Shown here: positions 1-8,265 of the stretch, piece after piece | Position numbering within the stretch: position 1 is the first letter of the stretch | How the letters are laid out: the number at the start of each line of letters is the position of its first letter | Source: Larix sibirica | Lineage: Eukaryota; Streptophyta; Pinopsida; Pinales; Pinaceae | Reading direction: 5' to 3' | NCBI GenBank assembly: GCA_004151065.3 | Contig: NWUY0300068805.1 | Coordinates: forward strand, 1 to 12,842 | Length of the DNA stretch: 12,842 nt | Notes under the pieces: generated by a model | Seen by the model: the letters and a program-made list of their open reading frames with translations, nothing else | What the model was told of the DNA's origin: nothing | Database searches by the model: none | Made by a program: the position numbers and the translations under genes

Positions 1-1023
1 TCTAGGAGAGTACTCTAGATACTGAACGTATCCAAAAGTTAGTCATACAAGTGACCTTCACAAACACACATAAAATATTACATAAAGTAACCTGTAACTG
101 AAACTTCTCGGAGCATGATGAGTCACATCATCTTGACCTTGTTAAGAACAACCTGTAACTAATGCTCCCGAAGTACGATGGGTCACATCAGTGTAAACTT
201 TAATTGACCTGTTATTTGTGGTTCTTCATCATTTGATTTTCGCACACAAGAAATAATATTAAATATACAACACTTTAAACTTTCACAATCTGCACACTCA
301 ATAAATGAATTTTACACACAGATCTGACAAAACGAAATGGAAGAAATGTCTATGCCTACTACACACAATCCTGGTGCCAAATTGTTGTGTTTTGATATCT
401 TCCTCACTCAATTGTTTCTGTTCCAAAGCTTGACACTTGAACCTCTAAGTGAACCGTGCAAGCAGGACAAGCAATCTTTCACATCTATTAACTCGATCCA
501 TAGTTAGAAAAAATAATTGCAGTAAATTAGATTTGGTGATGCATCTTCTTCGGGAGGAGATCAATTGTCATGAACATTGGCTCAAATGCTGCTAAATATG
601 TTAATGCTTATATCAACAGGACTAAAAGTCCCTTGGCCTCGATCTGGGTCTGTTTCTAGAGATTTGCAAGGCAGCACGGCTTTGTAACCTGAAAGCGCCC
701 CCCTCCTTCTCATGGGTAGCAGATCTTCAAGGAAATGGAAGCTTTCTACAACAATGCAAAAGACTGATCCTCCACACGGACAGATCTCCTTTCTTCCACG
801 CAGCTAACAATGATCAACAAATATAGAGGCGTATGAGTAGCTGGGCAGTGTTTCACCTCCTATTTCTTGTCACAATGGACAACTATCCTAGCAGGACATG
901 TAAAAATAACACGCAACACACACCCAAACAAACACTTCACTCTTCACACCTATTTACAGAGAATCGACTATCTAGTCTCTCACATTTTCCTGGCCCTCCC
1001 GCGAGGCAGTTAAGCCAGCACAG
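1..1023. other. Non-coding stretch, possibly internal region of an LTR element
   Basis: No frame on either strand gives a recognisable protein. If the primer binding site at 1024-1035 is real, this stretch lies just downstream of it in element orientation (minus strand), where gag would be expected, yet no gag-like frame is seen. It could be a non-autonomous (LARD/TRIM-like) interior, a badly decayed element, or unrelated sequence. The left part holds a short tandem repeat, listed separately. The 65-codon open frame at 833-1030 runs into the primer site and looks like chance. Confidence 0.35.
90..200. repeat. Imperfect two-copy tandem repeat, 61 bp period
   Basis: The block starting with acctgtaact at 90-140 recurs at 151-200. 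Both copies share acctgtaact, then a cts-cggagc/cccgaag-type segment, then gatg-gtcacatca. Several substitutions separate them, so the duplication is old. No function is apparent. Confidence 0.6.
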
Positions 1024-1035
1024 GCTCTGATACCA
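1024..1035 (-). other. LTR retrotransposon primer binding site (initiator tRNA-Met type)
   Basis: The minus strand reads TGGTATCAGAGC, the sequence complementary to the 3' end of plant initiator tRNA-Met and the standard primer site of Copia and many other plant LTR elements. Eleven bases away a TG dinucleotide at 1047-1048 could be the LTR terminus as seen on the plus strand. The element would then be on the minus strand, with its 5' LTR from 1047 rightward and its interior to the left, leaving the window. The gap between LTR end and primer site is longer than the usual few bases, which weakens the call. Confidence 0.55.
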
Positions 1036-1046
1036 ACTCAGAAAAA

Positions 1047-1230
1047 TGGAATAGAAGTCATAATTCTCTCAAAACTTATTGTATATTATTTTCTTAAAAT
1101 GAGTTACATTTATAGGAGTAGATCTGTTTGAACATACTCCTTGAATCTTGGATCTGAAGATATCTTTCATTCTCTTAGATGTAACAAATTCTACATAATA
1201 GTAAACATGAATTCCAACTTTATCCACAGT
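1047..1230 (-). mobile_element. Candidate LTR adjoining the primer binding site (outer end unresolved)
   Basis: This is placed only by its position next to the primer binding site and by the TG at 1047. A CA at 1227-1228 could be the other end, giving a short LTR of about 180 bp, but no target-site duplication or second LTR copy is visible in the window. It may extend further right into the dispersed repeat that starts near 1231. Confidence 0.25.
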
Positions 1231-1530
1231 ATTTACTTAAATAGGTTGACACTATATGTTATTCATGCATGAGCTATTTAGCTATCAGTTATTTTTTATA
1301 ATTGTTTATTTTGAATTTTGAACGATGACCATAAAATCAATCTGGACAGTACACTTGTCCATCCTCTTTCAATCTATAAAAGTATAGATGGTAATCCAAC
1401 CCGAATTCTAAAATATACACCTATAAATGTAAACATGTATCCATGATTGAAATGTCCCAAAAATCCTGTAACAACAATCCAAGGATGAAGATTCATATGC
1501 AGAGTGGCAAAACATCTTACAAAGTAATTA
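1231..1530. repeat. Dispersed repeat, copy 1 (left of the LDH relic)
   Basis: This copy shares several ordered blocks with 3091-3780. They are a gttattcatgcatgag-like block, a T-rich run, a block ending gaccataaaatcaat, then ggacagtacacttgt, a variable stretch, ccaaattctaa-like sequence, and further on a gg-aaaacaycttac block. The order is the same in all copies, so this is one repeat family and not low-complexity similarity. I cannot name the family and see no coding potential. It could be part of a non-autonomous transposon. Confidence 0.65.
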
Positions 1531-1705
1531 AGAAAATTCTTATATTCAAGATTTTGACAATCTGTTTGAAATCTTGACTAGTTATGATGCACTTGCAAAT
1601 GGGGTTCGTCTCTTTGGCCAAAAGGGTTTTTTATATATATAATCGCATAACAAGCTGTAGACTCTATCCAATGATTCATCGAAAATAATAATTAATGGGG
1701 TGAGC
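1531..1705. other. AT-rich spacer
   Basis: Nothing recognisable lies between the dispersed repeat and the 3' end of the LDH relic. If any 3' untranslated region of that relic remains, it would be here. Confidence 0.4.
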
Positions 1706-2225
1706 TCAAATTATATCAAGGTGCTTCTAAACTTTGAAAATGGCTTTCTTGGAGATTTTGGGACTATGGGTTTCATCCTTTGTCAAGTGAATGATCGCAA
1801 TGCCAAGTACCCTTCCTCATCCTAGTTGAGTGGGTAGACTTAGGAACACCTCCTCTTCGATACCGTGGAAGTCTTTGACTATCACGGAAACCTCCTCGGA
1901 TTTTTAAGAACCCTTTCACCAAGCTAGCGGTACAGGATCTGATAGCGCATAAGTGTAGCCATTCAATTTGATAGCCTCATAAGCATTGTTGACCACGCCC
2001 TAATGAACGAATTATGGTGCTCTTACTCACACAGGTTTTTTTGCTTTCTCCAAGACGCTCAACACGGGGATGCTCCCCACGTTGATGCTCGACCACAGAG
2101 CCACGAAGCTATCGTCGTGTTTGCCTATGCAGATGGATGCCTGCACATCCTACGTATTCATGTCTAGATGATTTGCGATCATGAAGCAGAAGCTTGAGGA
2201 ATTGAGAGCTTCCACACAATGTACG

Positions 2226-2549
2226 TTAGTATGTCCACTGGGTTAGAGACACCAACGGAATGGTGTTTGGGCTGTATTTGACAAGCTGTGGAAGGATGGA
2301 TTTGAAGAGTTGAAAATTTCGTTCCATGAGATTGAGCCACGATTCGCGTTCCCGTTGCTCGGCGTCTGCTGTGATGACCTCACTGTAATGGCATAGCCTG
2401 TGTCGACCACGATCTTCGTGCGGGGGTAACAAGGTAGCGACGTGTTGCGGATCCATCCTTTTGCCTAGCAACTTGTCGACCTGGATGTCCATGAGGGTGA
2501 GCTCTGTTGTTAATTCATATGTTAGGATCGTCCACGATTCGCCTTTCAT
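2226..2549 (-). pseudogene. LDH pseudogene, central open segment
   Basis: This is the longest uninterrupted frame of the LDH relic, 107 codons. It runs from the QTILT region of the Rossmann fold through DKLLGKRMDPQHVATLLP (family: DKLRGEMLDLQHAAAFLP) to LVKYSPNTI and the start of the SNPVD motif, where a frameshift follows. The apparent ATG is created by the 31-bp tandem duplication and is not the ancestral start. The catalytic-loop arginine is lost (DAEQ where the family has GARQ). Confidence 0.85.
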
Positions 2550-2575
2550 ATGTTAGGATCGTCCACGATTCGCCT
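2514..2575. repeat. Perfect 31-bp tandem duplication inside the LDH relic
   Basis: Bases 2514-2544 are repeated exactly at 2545-2575. The unit encodes the ESWTILTY part of the LDH frame. Because 31 is not a multiple of three, the duplication itself breaks the reading frame between the N-terminal part and the central part. Perfect identity in an otherwise decayed gene suggests it is recent, or a slippage or assembly product. Confidence 0.9.
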
Positions 2576-2579
2576 CCCC

Positions 2580-2965
2580 GTTGCTCCGACGATTGTTATT
2601 TTTGTGTTTAGGATGCTCGTAGAAGGCGGAGCGGCACTGTGAACGAACTTGAAGAAGGCCCCGGCAAAGTAGGTATACAATCTACATATATATTGAAGGA
2701 GAGTACTTATGAGGATAATGGCCGTCTCACACCTATGCATGAAGGAGATGATACATTAGCAGGTAAATAGTATCGACCGTCCAAATGCTCCCTGTGTGAG
2801 GATTGTTTGCACAACAGCCATACCCACATTTTCGACACCGACGACGGTTATATTTTTGTGTGGTTTGCTTGTATAAGGCAGAGCAGCTCTGTAGATGGAG
2901 TTGAAGAATGACCCAGCCAAGTAGGTATACAATCTATATATATGTATTAAGGAGAGTAGTTACTA
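2580..2965. repeat. Tandem duplication of the LDH 5' region, period about 252 bp
   Basis: The stretch around gtaggtatacaatct at 2669 recurs at 2921, with the same neighbours on both sides: an aaggagagta block on the outer side and the LDH N-terminal codons on the inner side. Each copy encodes the LDH N terminus, one ending in KITIVG (about 2585-2670) and the other in NITVVG then NVGMAVVQTILTQ (2792-2917). The copies differ by many substitutions. Between them lies a 5'-flank-like stretch that is not LDH coding. Confidence 0.8.
2792..2917 (-). pseudogene. Distal duplicate of the LDH N-terminal region (42 codons)
   Basis: This is an uninterrupted 42-codon frame running from an AGSFFNSIY stretch to GMAVVQTILTQ, matching the plant LDH N terminus and the first Rossmann beta-alpha unit. 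The dinucleotide-binding loop reads GVENVG where the family has GxGNVG, so one glycine is replaced. It keeps the NVGMA part that is destroyed in the proximal copy. No start codon can be assigned. Confidence 0.8.
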
Positions 2966-3090
2966 GCATAGTTTCTTAACTTGTGGCGTGTTAATATTGA
3001 TAGGTCACAAGTCAAGTGTCATGAATAAGTTATTTATTACCTGTTCTTCATGCTCAGTTGTAATCACTTGTTGTTGTCTATGTCATTTTT
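2966..3090. other. Spacer right of the LDH relic
   Basis: AT-rich sequence with no recognisable feature, between the LDH 5' flank and the dispersed repeat. Confidence 0.4.
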
Positions 3091-3381
3091 TTAGTTAAAT
3101 AGATTGTTTATTTACTACATGTTATTCATGCATATGCTAAGAGTTATCCATGCATCCATTATCCCTTTTTTTATATTTCTTTTTTTATAATTTTTTATTT
3201 TCGTTACATGTTATCCATGCATGAGTTACGAGTTATCCATGTATCAACTATTAGTCATTTTTTATATTTATTTCTTTTATAATTTTGAACGACAACCATA
3301 AAATCAATGTGGACAAGTACACTTGTCTCTTCCTTCTTCAATTTAGGAAAAACAAAAATAGTAGTCCATCCCAAATTCTAA
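3091..3381. repeat. Dispersed repeat, copy 2
   Basis: Same family and orientation as 1231-1530. The front block with gttattcatgcat is itself present twice (near 3121 and 3208), so the copy has an internal duplication. It then continues through the cataaaatcaat and gtacacttgt blocks and stops at ccaaattcta, immediately before the N at 3382. Confidence 0.65.
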
Positions 3382-3382
3382 N

Positions 3383-3780
3383 TTTTTATAATTGTTTATT
3401 TCTAATTTTGAACCAATACCATAAAATCAATTTGGACAGTACACTTGTACCATTTACCTTCAGTCGTATCATCTACCTTCAATCTAAGAAAAACAAAAAT
3501 AGTAGTCCACCCCAAATTCTAAGATATAAACACCTATCAATATAAACTAAGTGTTAGTCCACCCCAAATTCTAAGATATAAACACCTATCAATATAAATT
3601 AAGAATAATAATCATCTCACACATACACTAAAAGAAAATATACATTAAAAAAATAAACAGTATCCAACAACTTTCAACACAATTATGACATTAACGAAAG
3701 ACATGTGACTAACTTTCACGAGAGGGAAAACACCTTACGATGTAATTGTGACATTGACGAAACACATGTTACTTTATATA
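3383..3780. repeat. Dispersed repeat, copy 3, with internal tandem duplications
   Basis: This is a third copy, starting in the T-rich block and following the same order of blocks as the others. It contains a 44-bp unit (3503-3546) repeated exactly at 3555-3598. It also has a second, imperfect pair at 3681-3714 and 3744-3777 sharing aatt-tgacatt-acgaa-acatgt. Its gagaggg-aaaacaccttac part matches the tail of copy 1. Confidence 0.65.
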
Positions 3781-4300
3781 TGTAACCTTGGTATCATATG
3801 TTATAGTGCTTCTCATCGTAACTCGCCATCTTTCAAAATACATGCGAAATTGTTATACATGTTTTAAGAATTTTCTAAAAGTCACAATCAATCAATTCAA
3901 TACTCTATTTAAATGAGGTTAACATCTTAATTTTATGTGACACCCTTCACTATAAACATTCTTTAATGTGTTGCTTTTATTTTCATCCTTTTATTATCAA
4001 CTCAATTCACATTTATCAACAACATTGAATATAGATTCAACACGCAGGCCATTTAGAAGAACAATGTGGAAAAACTAACGCACTAAGGTGTCATTTTGCC
4101 ACGGAATTCTTACACAGTAAAACAACTGTAGAATCTTATTATTATTAATTTAGGATACAATGGCAAATGGAAAAGTACATAGATGGATCACGGGACCGTC
4201 ATATGATGTTACATGTCCCTTAAATTTGTTCGAGCAAAGGAGGGACCCGAAACCAGAATTCAGTCATATCTTTTGCAAACTCAAGAACATATTGCATTGG
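3781..4300. other. AT-rich sequence without a recognised feature
   Basis: I see no gene, RNA or element ends here. A short plus-strand frame beginning at 4160 runs into the AT microsatellite and resembles no protein. Confidence 0.4.
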
Positions 4301-4320
4301 ATATATATATATATATATAT
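4301..4320. repeat. (AT)10 microsatellite
   Basis: Ten uninterrupted AT dinucleotides, followed by an A-run. Confidence 0.95.
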
Positions 4321-5232
4321 AAAAGGGGATTTATCAAGTTTTGAGAGGGTTTAAATTTTTTGAAATATAAATAGGTTTTTTAGAGTTTAAATGTTCAGTA
4401 AGTTTTTTAATTTATCTAATTTATATAGTTTTATATATACTTCTTTATAAATATTTTAAATAAAATTTGAGCTGACATGTTATTTTTGTAATATTTTTTT
4501 TTTTGAAAAAAACATTATCAACTTCAGGTTAAACACAGAAAGAATTTTACAACTCCTAAAGTGTAAAATACACCTCTTTGAAACAACAAAATGAAGTTTG
4601 TAATAATTGGTCACCATATTTGACTTTACTGAATCTTAACGCAATGGTTGCCTTCCACTTCGTATACTCAAAATATGTCCAACAAATTTTAACGGATCTT
4701 CTTCGTATGAGCGTAACAACCTTGACATTGTTAACTTATATCCAAATCAGAACTCATGCCTATTATTAAAAAATTAATCGAGTATTAAAAAAAACTAAAA
4801 AGGTAAGTAAACATATAGAACAGCTCAACACTATAAATTGTAATTACTCGTATCGAACATATCATACATTATTATACCTTAATAAAATGTTACGTTTACA
4901 ATTGTCATGTCATGGATAATTATGTTTACGTTTTCAATTTGCTCTGTTATCGATTTTATTTTATTCAATAGAAAGATAAACTTAAGAATGTAACTAATCA
5001 TAGTATATATAGGTAAAGTCTACTTTACTGTAGCTCTATATTGTTATGATATCATCGATCTCCTATATTATCGAGTCGATCAAATCATCCTGTTCTCTTT
5101 CATTACTTTTCATCCCAGCGTACAACAATTCAGCCGTTGACTGTATATATGGCCATGTGGCATTCTGGCACCCACCAGCATATTAAGGAATCTAGTAGCG
5201 TAAAGATTAAGATTGGACGATTTGGTCCTCTC
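4321..5232. other. AT-rich sequence without a recognised feature
   Basis: Long A and T runs and short chance frames only. I found no terminal inverted repeats, LTR ends or coding similarity. The frame at 4578-4769 matches nothing I know. Confidence 0.4.
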
Positions 5233-5233
5233 T

Positions 5234-5249
5234 TATATATATATATATA
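5234..5249. repeat. (TA)n microsatellite
   Basis: Eight TA dinucleotides in an AT-rich context, ending in an A-rich tail. Confidence 0.9.
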
Positions 5250-5424
5250 ATTTAGTTGGAAGGTTTGGAATTTATTTATGCAATAAAAATAAATTTTGAA
5301 TAATGAAAAGTTAAAGTCAAAGATCGGATATTTTTATTTCATCATAAAAATCTCAAAATTATTTAACCTTGATAAAATTGTAAATTATTAAGTTATTAAA
5401 AAATAAGTATTTCTAGAGATAATA

Positions 5425-7035
5425 ATCAACCATGGTTTAGTGGTAGTTCAATGGGTAGTCAATCATGGTTAATTATGGTAACGCCAAGAAATGTTACCTA
5501 ACCAAAGTCAATCATACAAAACCAATCTTCACTAAACTAAACCATGCTTAACCTAAGTCAAACAATAGTATGGTACATTAAAGTCAACCTCGGTTTTCTA
5601 AAAGTAGACCACGCGCAAACAATATTCAACCATGGTTGATTAAAGTTAGCCATAGTAAACCATAGTTTACTATAGTCAACCATCTTAAAAAAATAGTCAA
5701 CCATGGCAAGTGATACTCAAACAGATTTTATGTTACCTAAGCAAAGTCAATCATTATTTACTATGGTCAAACTTTGTCAACTATCATTTAACATATTCCA
5801 TTAACATGGTCAATGTTGGTGAAACATGGTCAACTTTAGCTAAGAAAAGTGAATCATGGTTTACTATTGTCAACCATGGTTGACCAAAGTCGACAAGTCA
5901 ACCATGGTATACTAAAATCAATAATGGTCAAACAATATTCACCCATTCTTAACTAGGTCAAACTTAGTCAATCATGTTTAAACTTAGTTAACCATGGTGA
6001 CATAAAATCAACTCTGAAAACCATAGTCAACCATAATCAGCCACGGTCAATGGCATTCAAACATTTTCACATAATCAAACATGCACAACCATGGTCAATG
6101 AAGTAATCCATAATCAACAATGGTCAAACAAAGTCAACATTATCTAAACAAATTGAACCATACACAAGAAAGGTTCACTAAAGTAAACCATGGTGATCCA
6201 ACATTAACCATAGTTCACTATAGTCAATCATGGTTAACTAAAGTTAACAATAGTCCACTATGGTGCACTAAAGTCAACTGTGCATAGACAATAGTAAACC
6301 ATGGTTCACTTTAGTGGAATTTAGTCAACCATCATTTGTCACCCTTTGCCAACCATGGGTGACAATGGTTAATCTTGCTTGCCATAATCAACCAGAGTCT
6401 ACTAATGTCAACCATGATCAATTGGGATCTACTATAAAAACTAGTCATAGATAGTCATCCATGGCTCATTAAATTTAGTCATAGTTAACTAAAATCAACC
6501 ATGGTTAACCAACATCAACTATAGGAAGCCATGTCTCATTAAAGTCAACCATTTTTAACTAAATTCAAACATGTTTAAACAATAATGAACCATGGTCAAC
6601 TATGGCTTAACTTATTCAACCATCATTTGTCACCCATCCCCAATGATGGTCAATGATGGTCAAACAAAGTTAATGTTGCCTAACCAAAGTCAACCATACA
6701 CAACCAAGGTTGACTAAAGTAAAGCATGGCTAACCAAAGTCAAACGATAGTCAACCATGGTGCATTAAAGTGAATCATGGTTTGCTAAGGTTGACCATGT
6801 GCAAAAAATAGCCAGCCATAGTTTACTATGGTTAAACTTGGTCAAATATCATTTAACACCCTTTGTTAATCATGGTCAATGTTGGTCAACCATGTCAACT
6901 TTAGCTAATTAAAGTCAAACATGGTTTACTAATGTTAACTACGGTTAATTAAAGTTAGCCATAGCTGTCCATGGCTCACTAAAATAAACCATGGTCAAAC
7001 AATAGTCACTCGTGCATAATTATGGTCAAACCATC
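5425..7035. repeat. Degenerate CCATGG / AGTCAA minisatellite array (W-box rich)
   Basis: About 1.6 kb is made almost entirely of variants of two words: a near-palindrome around CCATGG (forms such as aaccatggttaa) and a-gtcaa words (agtcaa, ggtcaa). By hand I count roughly 16 CCATGG and 38 hexamers of the form AGTCAA or GGTCAA, or their complement TTGACY. A higher-order period of about 230-300 bp is visible. A block with atcattt near 5782, 6331, 6622 and 6848 recurs, and so does a cctaaccaaagtcaa-like block near 5492, 5730, 6137 and 6671. There is no coding potential. TTGACY is the core WRKY-binding W-box; whether it matters here is inference. The right edge abuts the truncated 3' end of the LINE. 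Confidence 0.85.
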
Positions 7036-7316
7036 TTCAAAATCCTTCTCAATAGCTAACGACACCTCTTGAACATAAATACAATCAACAAAACTATGAT
7101 GGTTTGATTGCTCCTTCAATCTGTCACATAAACAAATGATTGGTCTCTCCCAAGCCCTCTTCTGAAAATGATTCGATGTCACGACCCTATTCTCGAGGGC
7201 TAACTACATCAAGAGAATGGATTTTGGAGGAGCTTGAGCCTTCCAGAACTTCTGCCACCACATACCTCTGTCCTTTGTTGATGTTTAGAACAAGCCTCGT
7301 AGCCAGCCTACACTAA
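7033..7316 (-). pseudogene. LINE ORF2 zf-RVT domain fragment
   Basis: The minus strand reads SV..LRGLF, a stop, then TSTKDRGMWWQKFWKAQAPPK and a region with NRVVTSNHFQKRAW, a Cys-x-Cys, and NHHSFVDC. This is the W..W...PPK...R..T...L.KR.w..P..C..C.....H.f..C pattern of the reverse-transcriptase-associated zinc-binding domain. The first Cys pair is spaced CxC where CxxC is usual, so one residue seems lost. Stops interrupt the frame. Coding similarity fades at about 7033, exactly where the CCATGG array begins. Confidence 0.8.
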
Positions 7317-8146
7317 TGTAACACACCTTAATTCCTCGTTAGTATATTGAGAAAATAGGGTGTAAAATTTTTCCTTACATTATTCAAAACAACCCATTAG
7401 ATACTCACAAGAACTATTGTACCCAAGTATATTGTCATCAATTAGCATTCATATGCCTAAGGACATAGAGTACAATTTAAATTGCGACTCATTATGTAAT
7501 GGTTGAACTTGAATCACAAGGAACATACCTCTATATGGCCATTGAAATTCTTAGTATATATCCAAACTTAACCTTAGCATATGAGGACCATAGTAGAAGG
7601 TCACGACAATTAATTATATGTAACCATTTTAATGGTTAAGGAGAAAGTACCGTCACTTTGTTGGATAAGTCACAATTACAAGATTTATTTAATCATTATG
7701 CTTTAACTTTTGCTATCCAAAGGAACTATTTGCACTATTACCAACACAGACCTAAACAAAATTAATATGTTTCTCTTCCAATTAGCCCACATATCATGCT
7801 AATACAGAACCTATTATTTCCCTCTATTATTTCTCCACACATTACATCTCTATTCAAAAGGCATTTCTCATGTAACAAGATCTATACATCATTCCTTATT
7901 TAATGGCATAATCTTTTAACTCATATTTTAATAAAATGTTCCTTCTAAATAAAAGCGATTATATAATATCAATGAATTCTCTCTTGAGTTCGAGCTTCTA
8001 CCATTGGAACCATCAATACTTATAGTGATCACGATACGATTGCCATTTCTTGGATTTATCTAAATCACTAAATGATATTAAATACATGATTAGCATAAAC
8101 TATTACAACTATAAAAGTATCTTCGAGATACATTAGTATCGTTGCA
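7317..8146. mobile_element. Probable solo LTR inserted in the LINE
   Basis: LINE coding stops on both sides of this AT-rich 830-bp block. It begins TGTAACACACC, a start typical of many plant Gypsy LTRs, and ends GTTGCA, giving TG...CA termini. The flanking five bases are actaa on the left and actat on the right, an almost perfect target-site duplication. It contains no coding frame, no primer site and no polypurine tract, hence a solo LTR. AATAAA-like signals near 7930-7955 followed by a ctctcttgagttcgag stretch suggest plus orientation, but that is weak. Family unassigned. Confidence 0.65.
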
Positions 8147-8162
8147 ACTATTAGTCCTTTAA

Positions 8163-8265
8163 AAGTTAAAATAAATTCTCTGAATCCTATTGAGGATTCC
8201 CTTCGGAATGGAGATTAATAAATTCCATAATACCAGGGTGGCCTCGATGATAGATTCAATAAGAA
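8163..8265 (-). pseudogene. LINE RT thumb-side fragment, out of frame
   Basis: The minus strand encodes VILIESIIEATLVLW, then SIPKGILNRIQRIYFNF. This matches the conserved stretch that follows the RT core in plant LINEs (GR.vLikSVL.aiP.Y..al..iPkgi...i.ki...FlW). It is in a different frame from the RT core at 8266-8895, and the usual 15 or so residues between them are missing, so a small deletion and frameshift separate the two. Coding similarity ends at 8163, close to the LTR insertion point. Confidence 0.8.

Larger units (their letters stand above)
1706..2917 (-). pseudogene. L-lactate dehydrogenase pseudogene (plant NAD-dependent LDH)
   Basis: Read on the minus strand, the three frames together follow plant L-lactate dehydrogenase (pyruvate + NADH to lactate + NAD+, cytosolic, induced by low oxygen) from near the N terminus to the C terminus. 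In order: AFFK..H.AAPP N-terminal stretch; Rossmann strand KITIVG; QTILT; DKL.G..D.QH.A..LP; ESWLNLMERN; LVKYSPNTI; SNPVDILTYIVWKLS; HLDMN; GKHDDSFVALWSSINVG; NNAYEAIKLNGYTY; FHGIEEEVFLSLPTQLG; and a C terminus like the family's, ending at a TGA at 1706-1708. It is dead: there are several stops and frameshifts. The loop Arg region (GARQ in the family) reads DAEQ, the segment with the substrate-binding Arg (LDSSRFR) is deleted, and the nucleotide-binding glycine motif is damaged. No intron-sized gap appears apart from the 5' duplication, so a processed copy is possible but unproven. No functional copy is in the window. Confidence 0.88.

Noticed and set aside
833-1030. Plus-strand 65-codon open frame
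   Set aside because: No recognisable protein features; it runs over the primer binding site and is likely chance.
1024-1035. Possible tRNA gene remnant
   Set aside because: Only the 12 bases complementary to a tRNA 3' end are present and no cloverleaf can be drawn around them. A primer binding site explains it better.
3285-3545. Plus-strand open frame across two repeat copies
   Set aside because: It spans the N and lies wholly in the dispersed repeat. Its internal similarity comes from the DNA repeat, not from a protein.
4160-4354. Plus-strand open frame ending in the AT microsatellite
   Set aside because: Low-complexity tail (alternating Tyr-Ile) from the AT run and no similarity to any protein I know.
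4578-4769. Plus-strand 63-codon open frame
   Set aside because: Short, in AT-rich DNA, no motif and no supporting context.
5425-7035. CRISPR-like or centromeric satellite interpretation of the array
   Set aside because: Units are too short and degenerate and there are no constant-length spacers, so it is not CRISPR. Only about 1.6 kb is present and the unit has no monomer of typical centromeric length.
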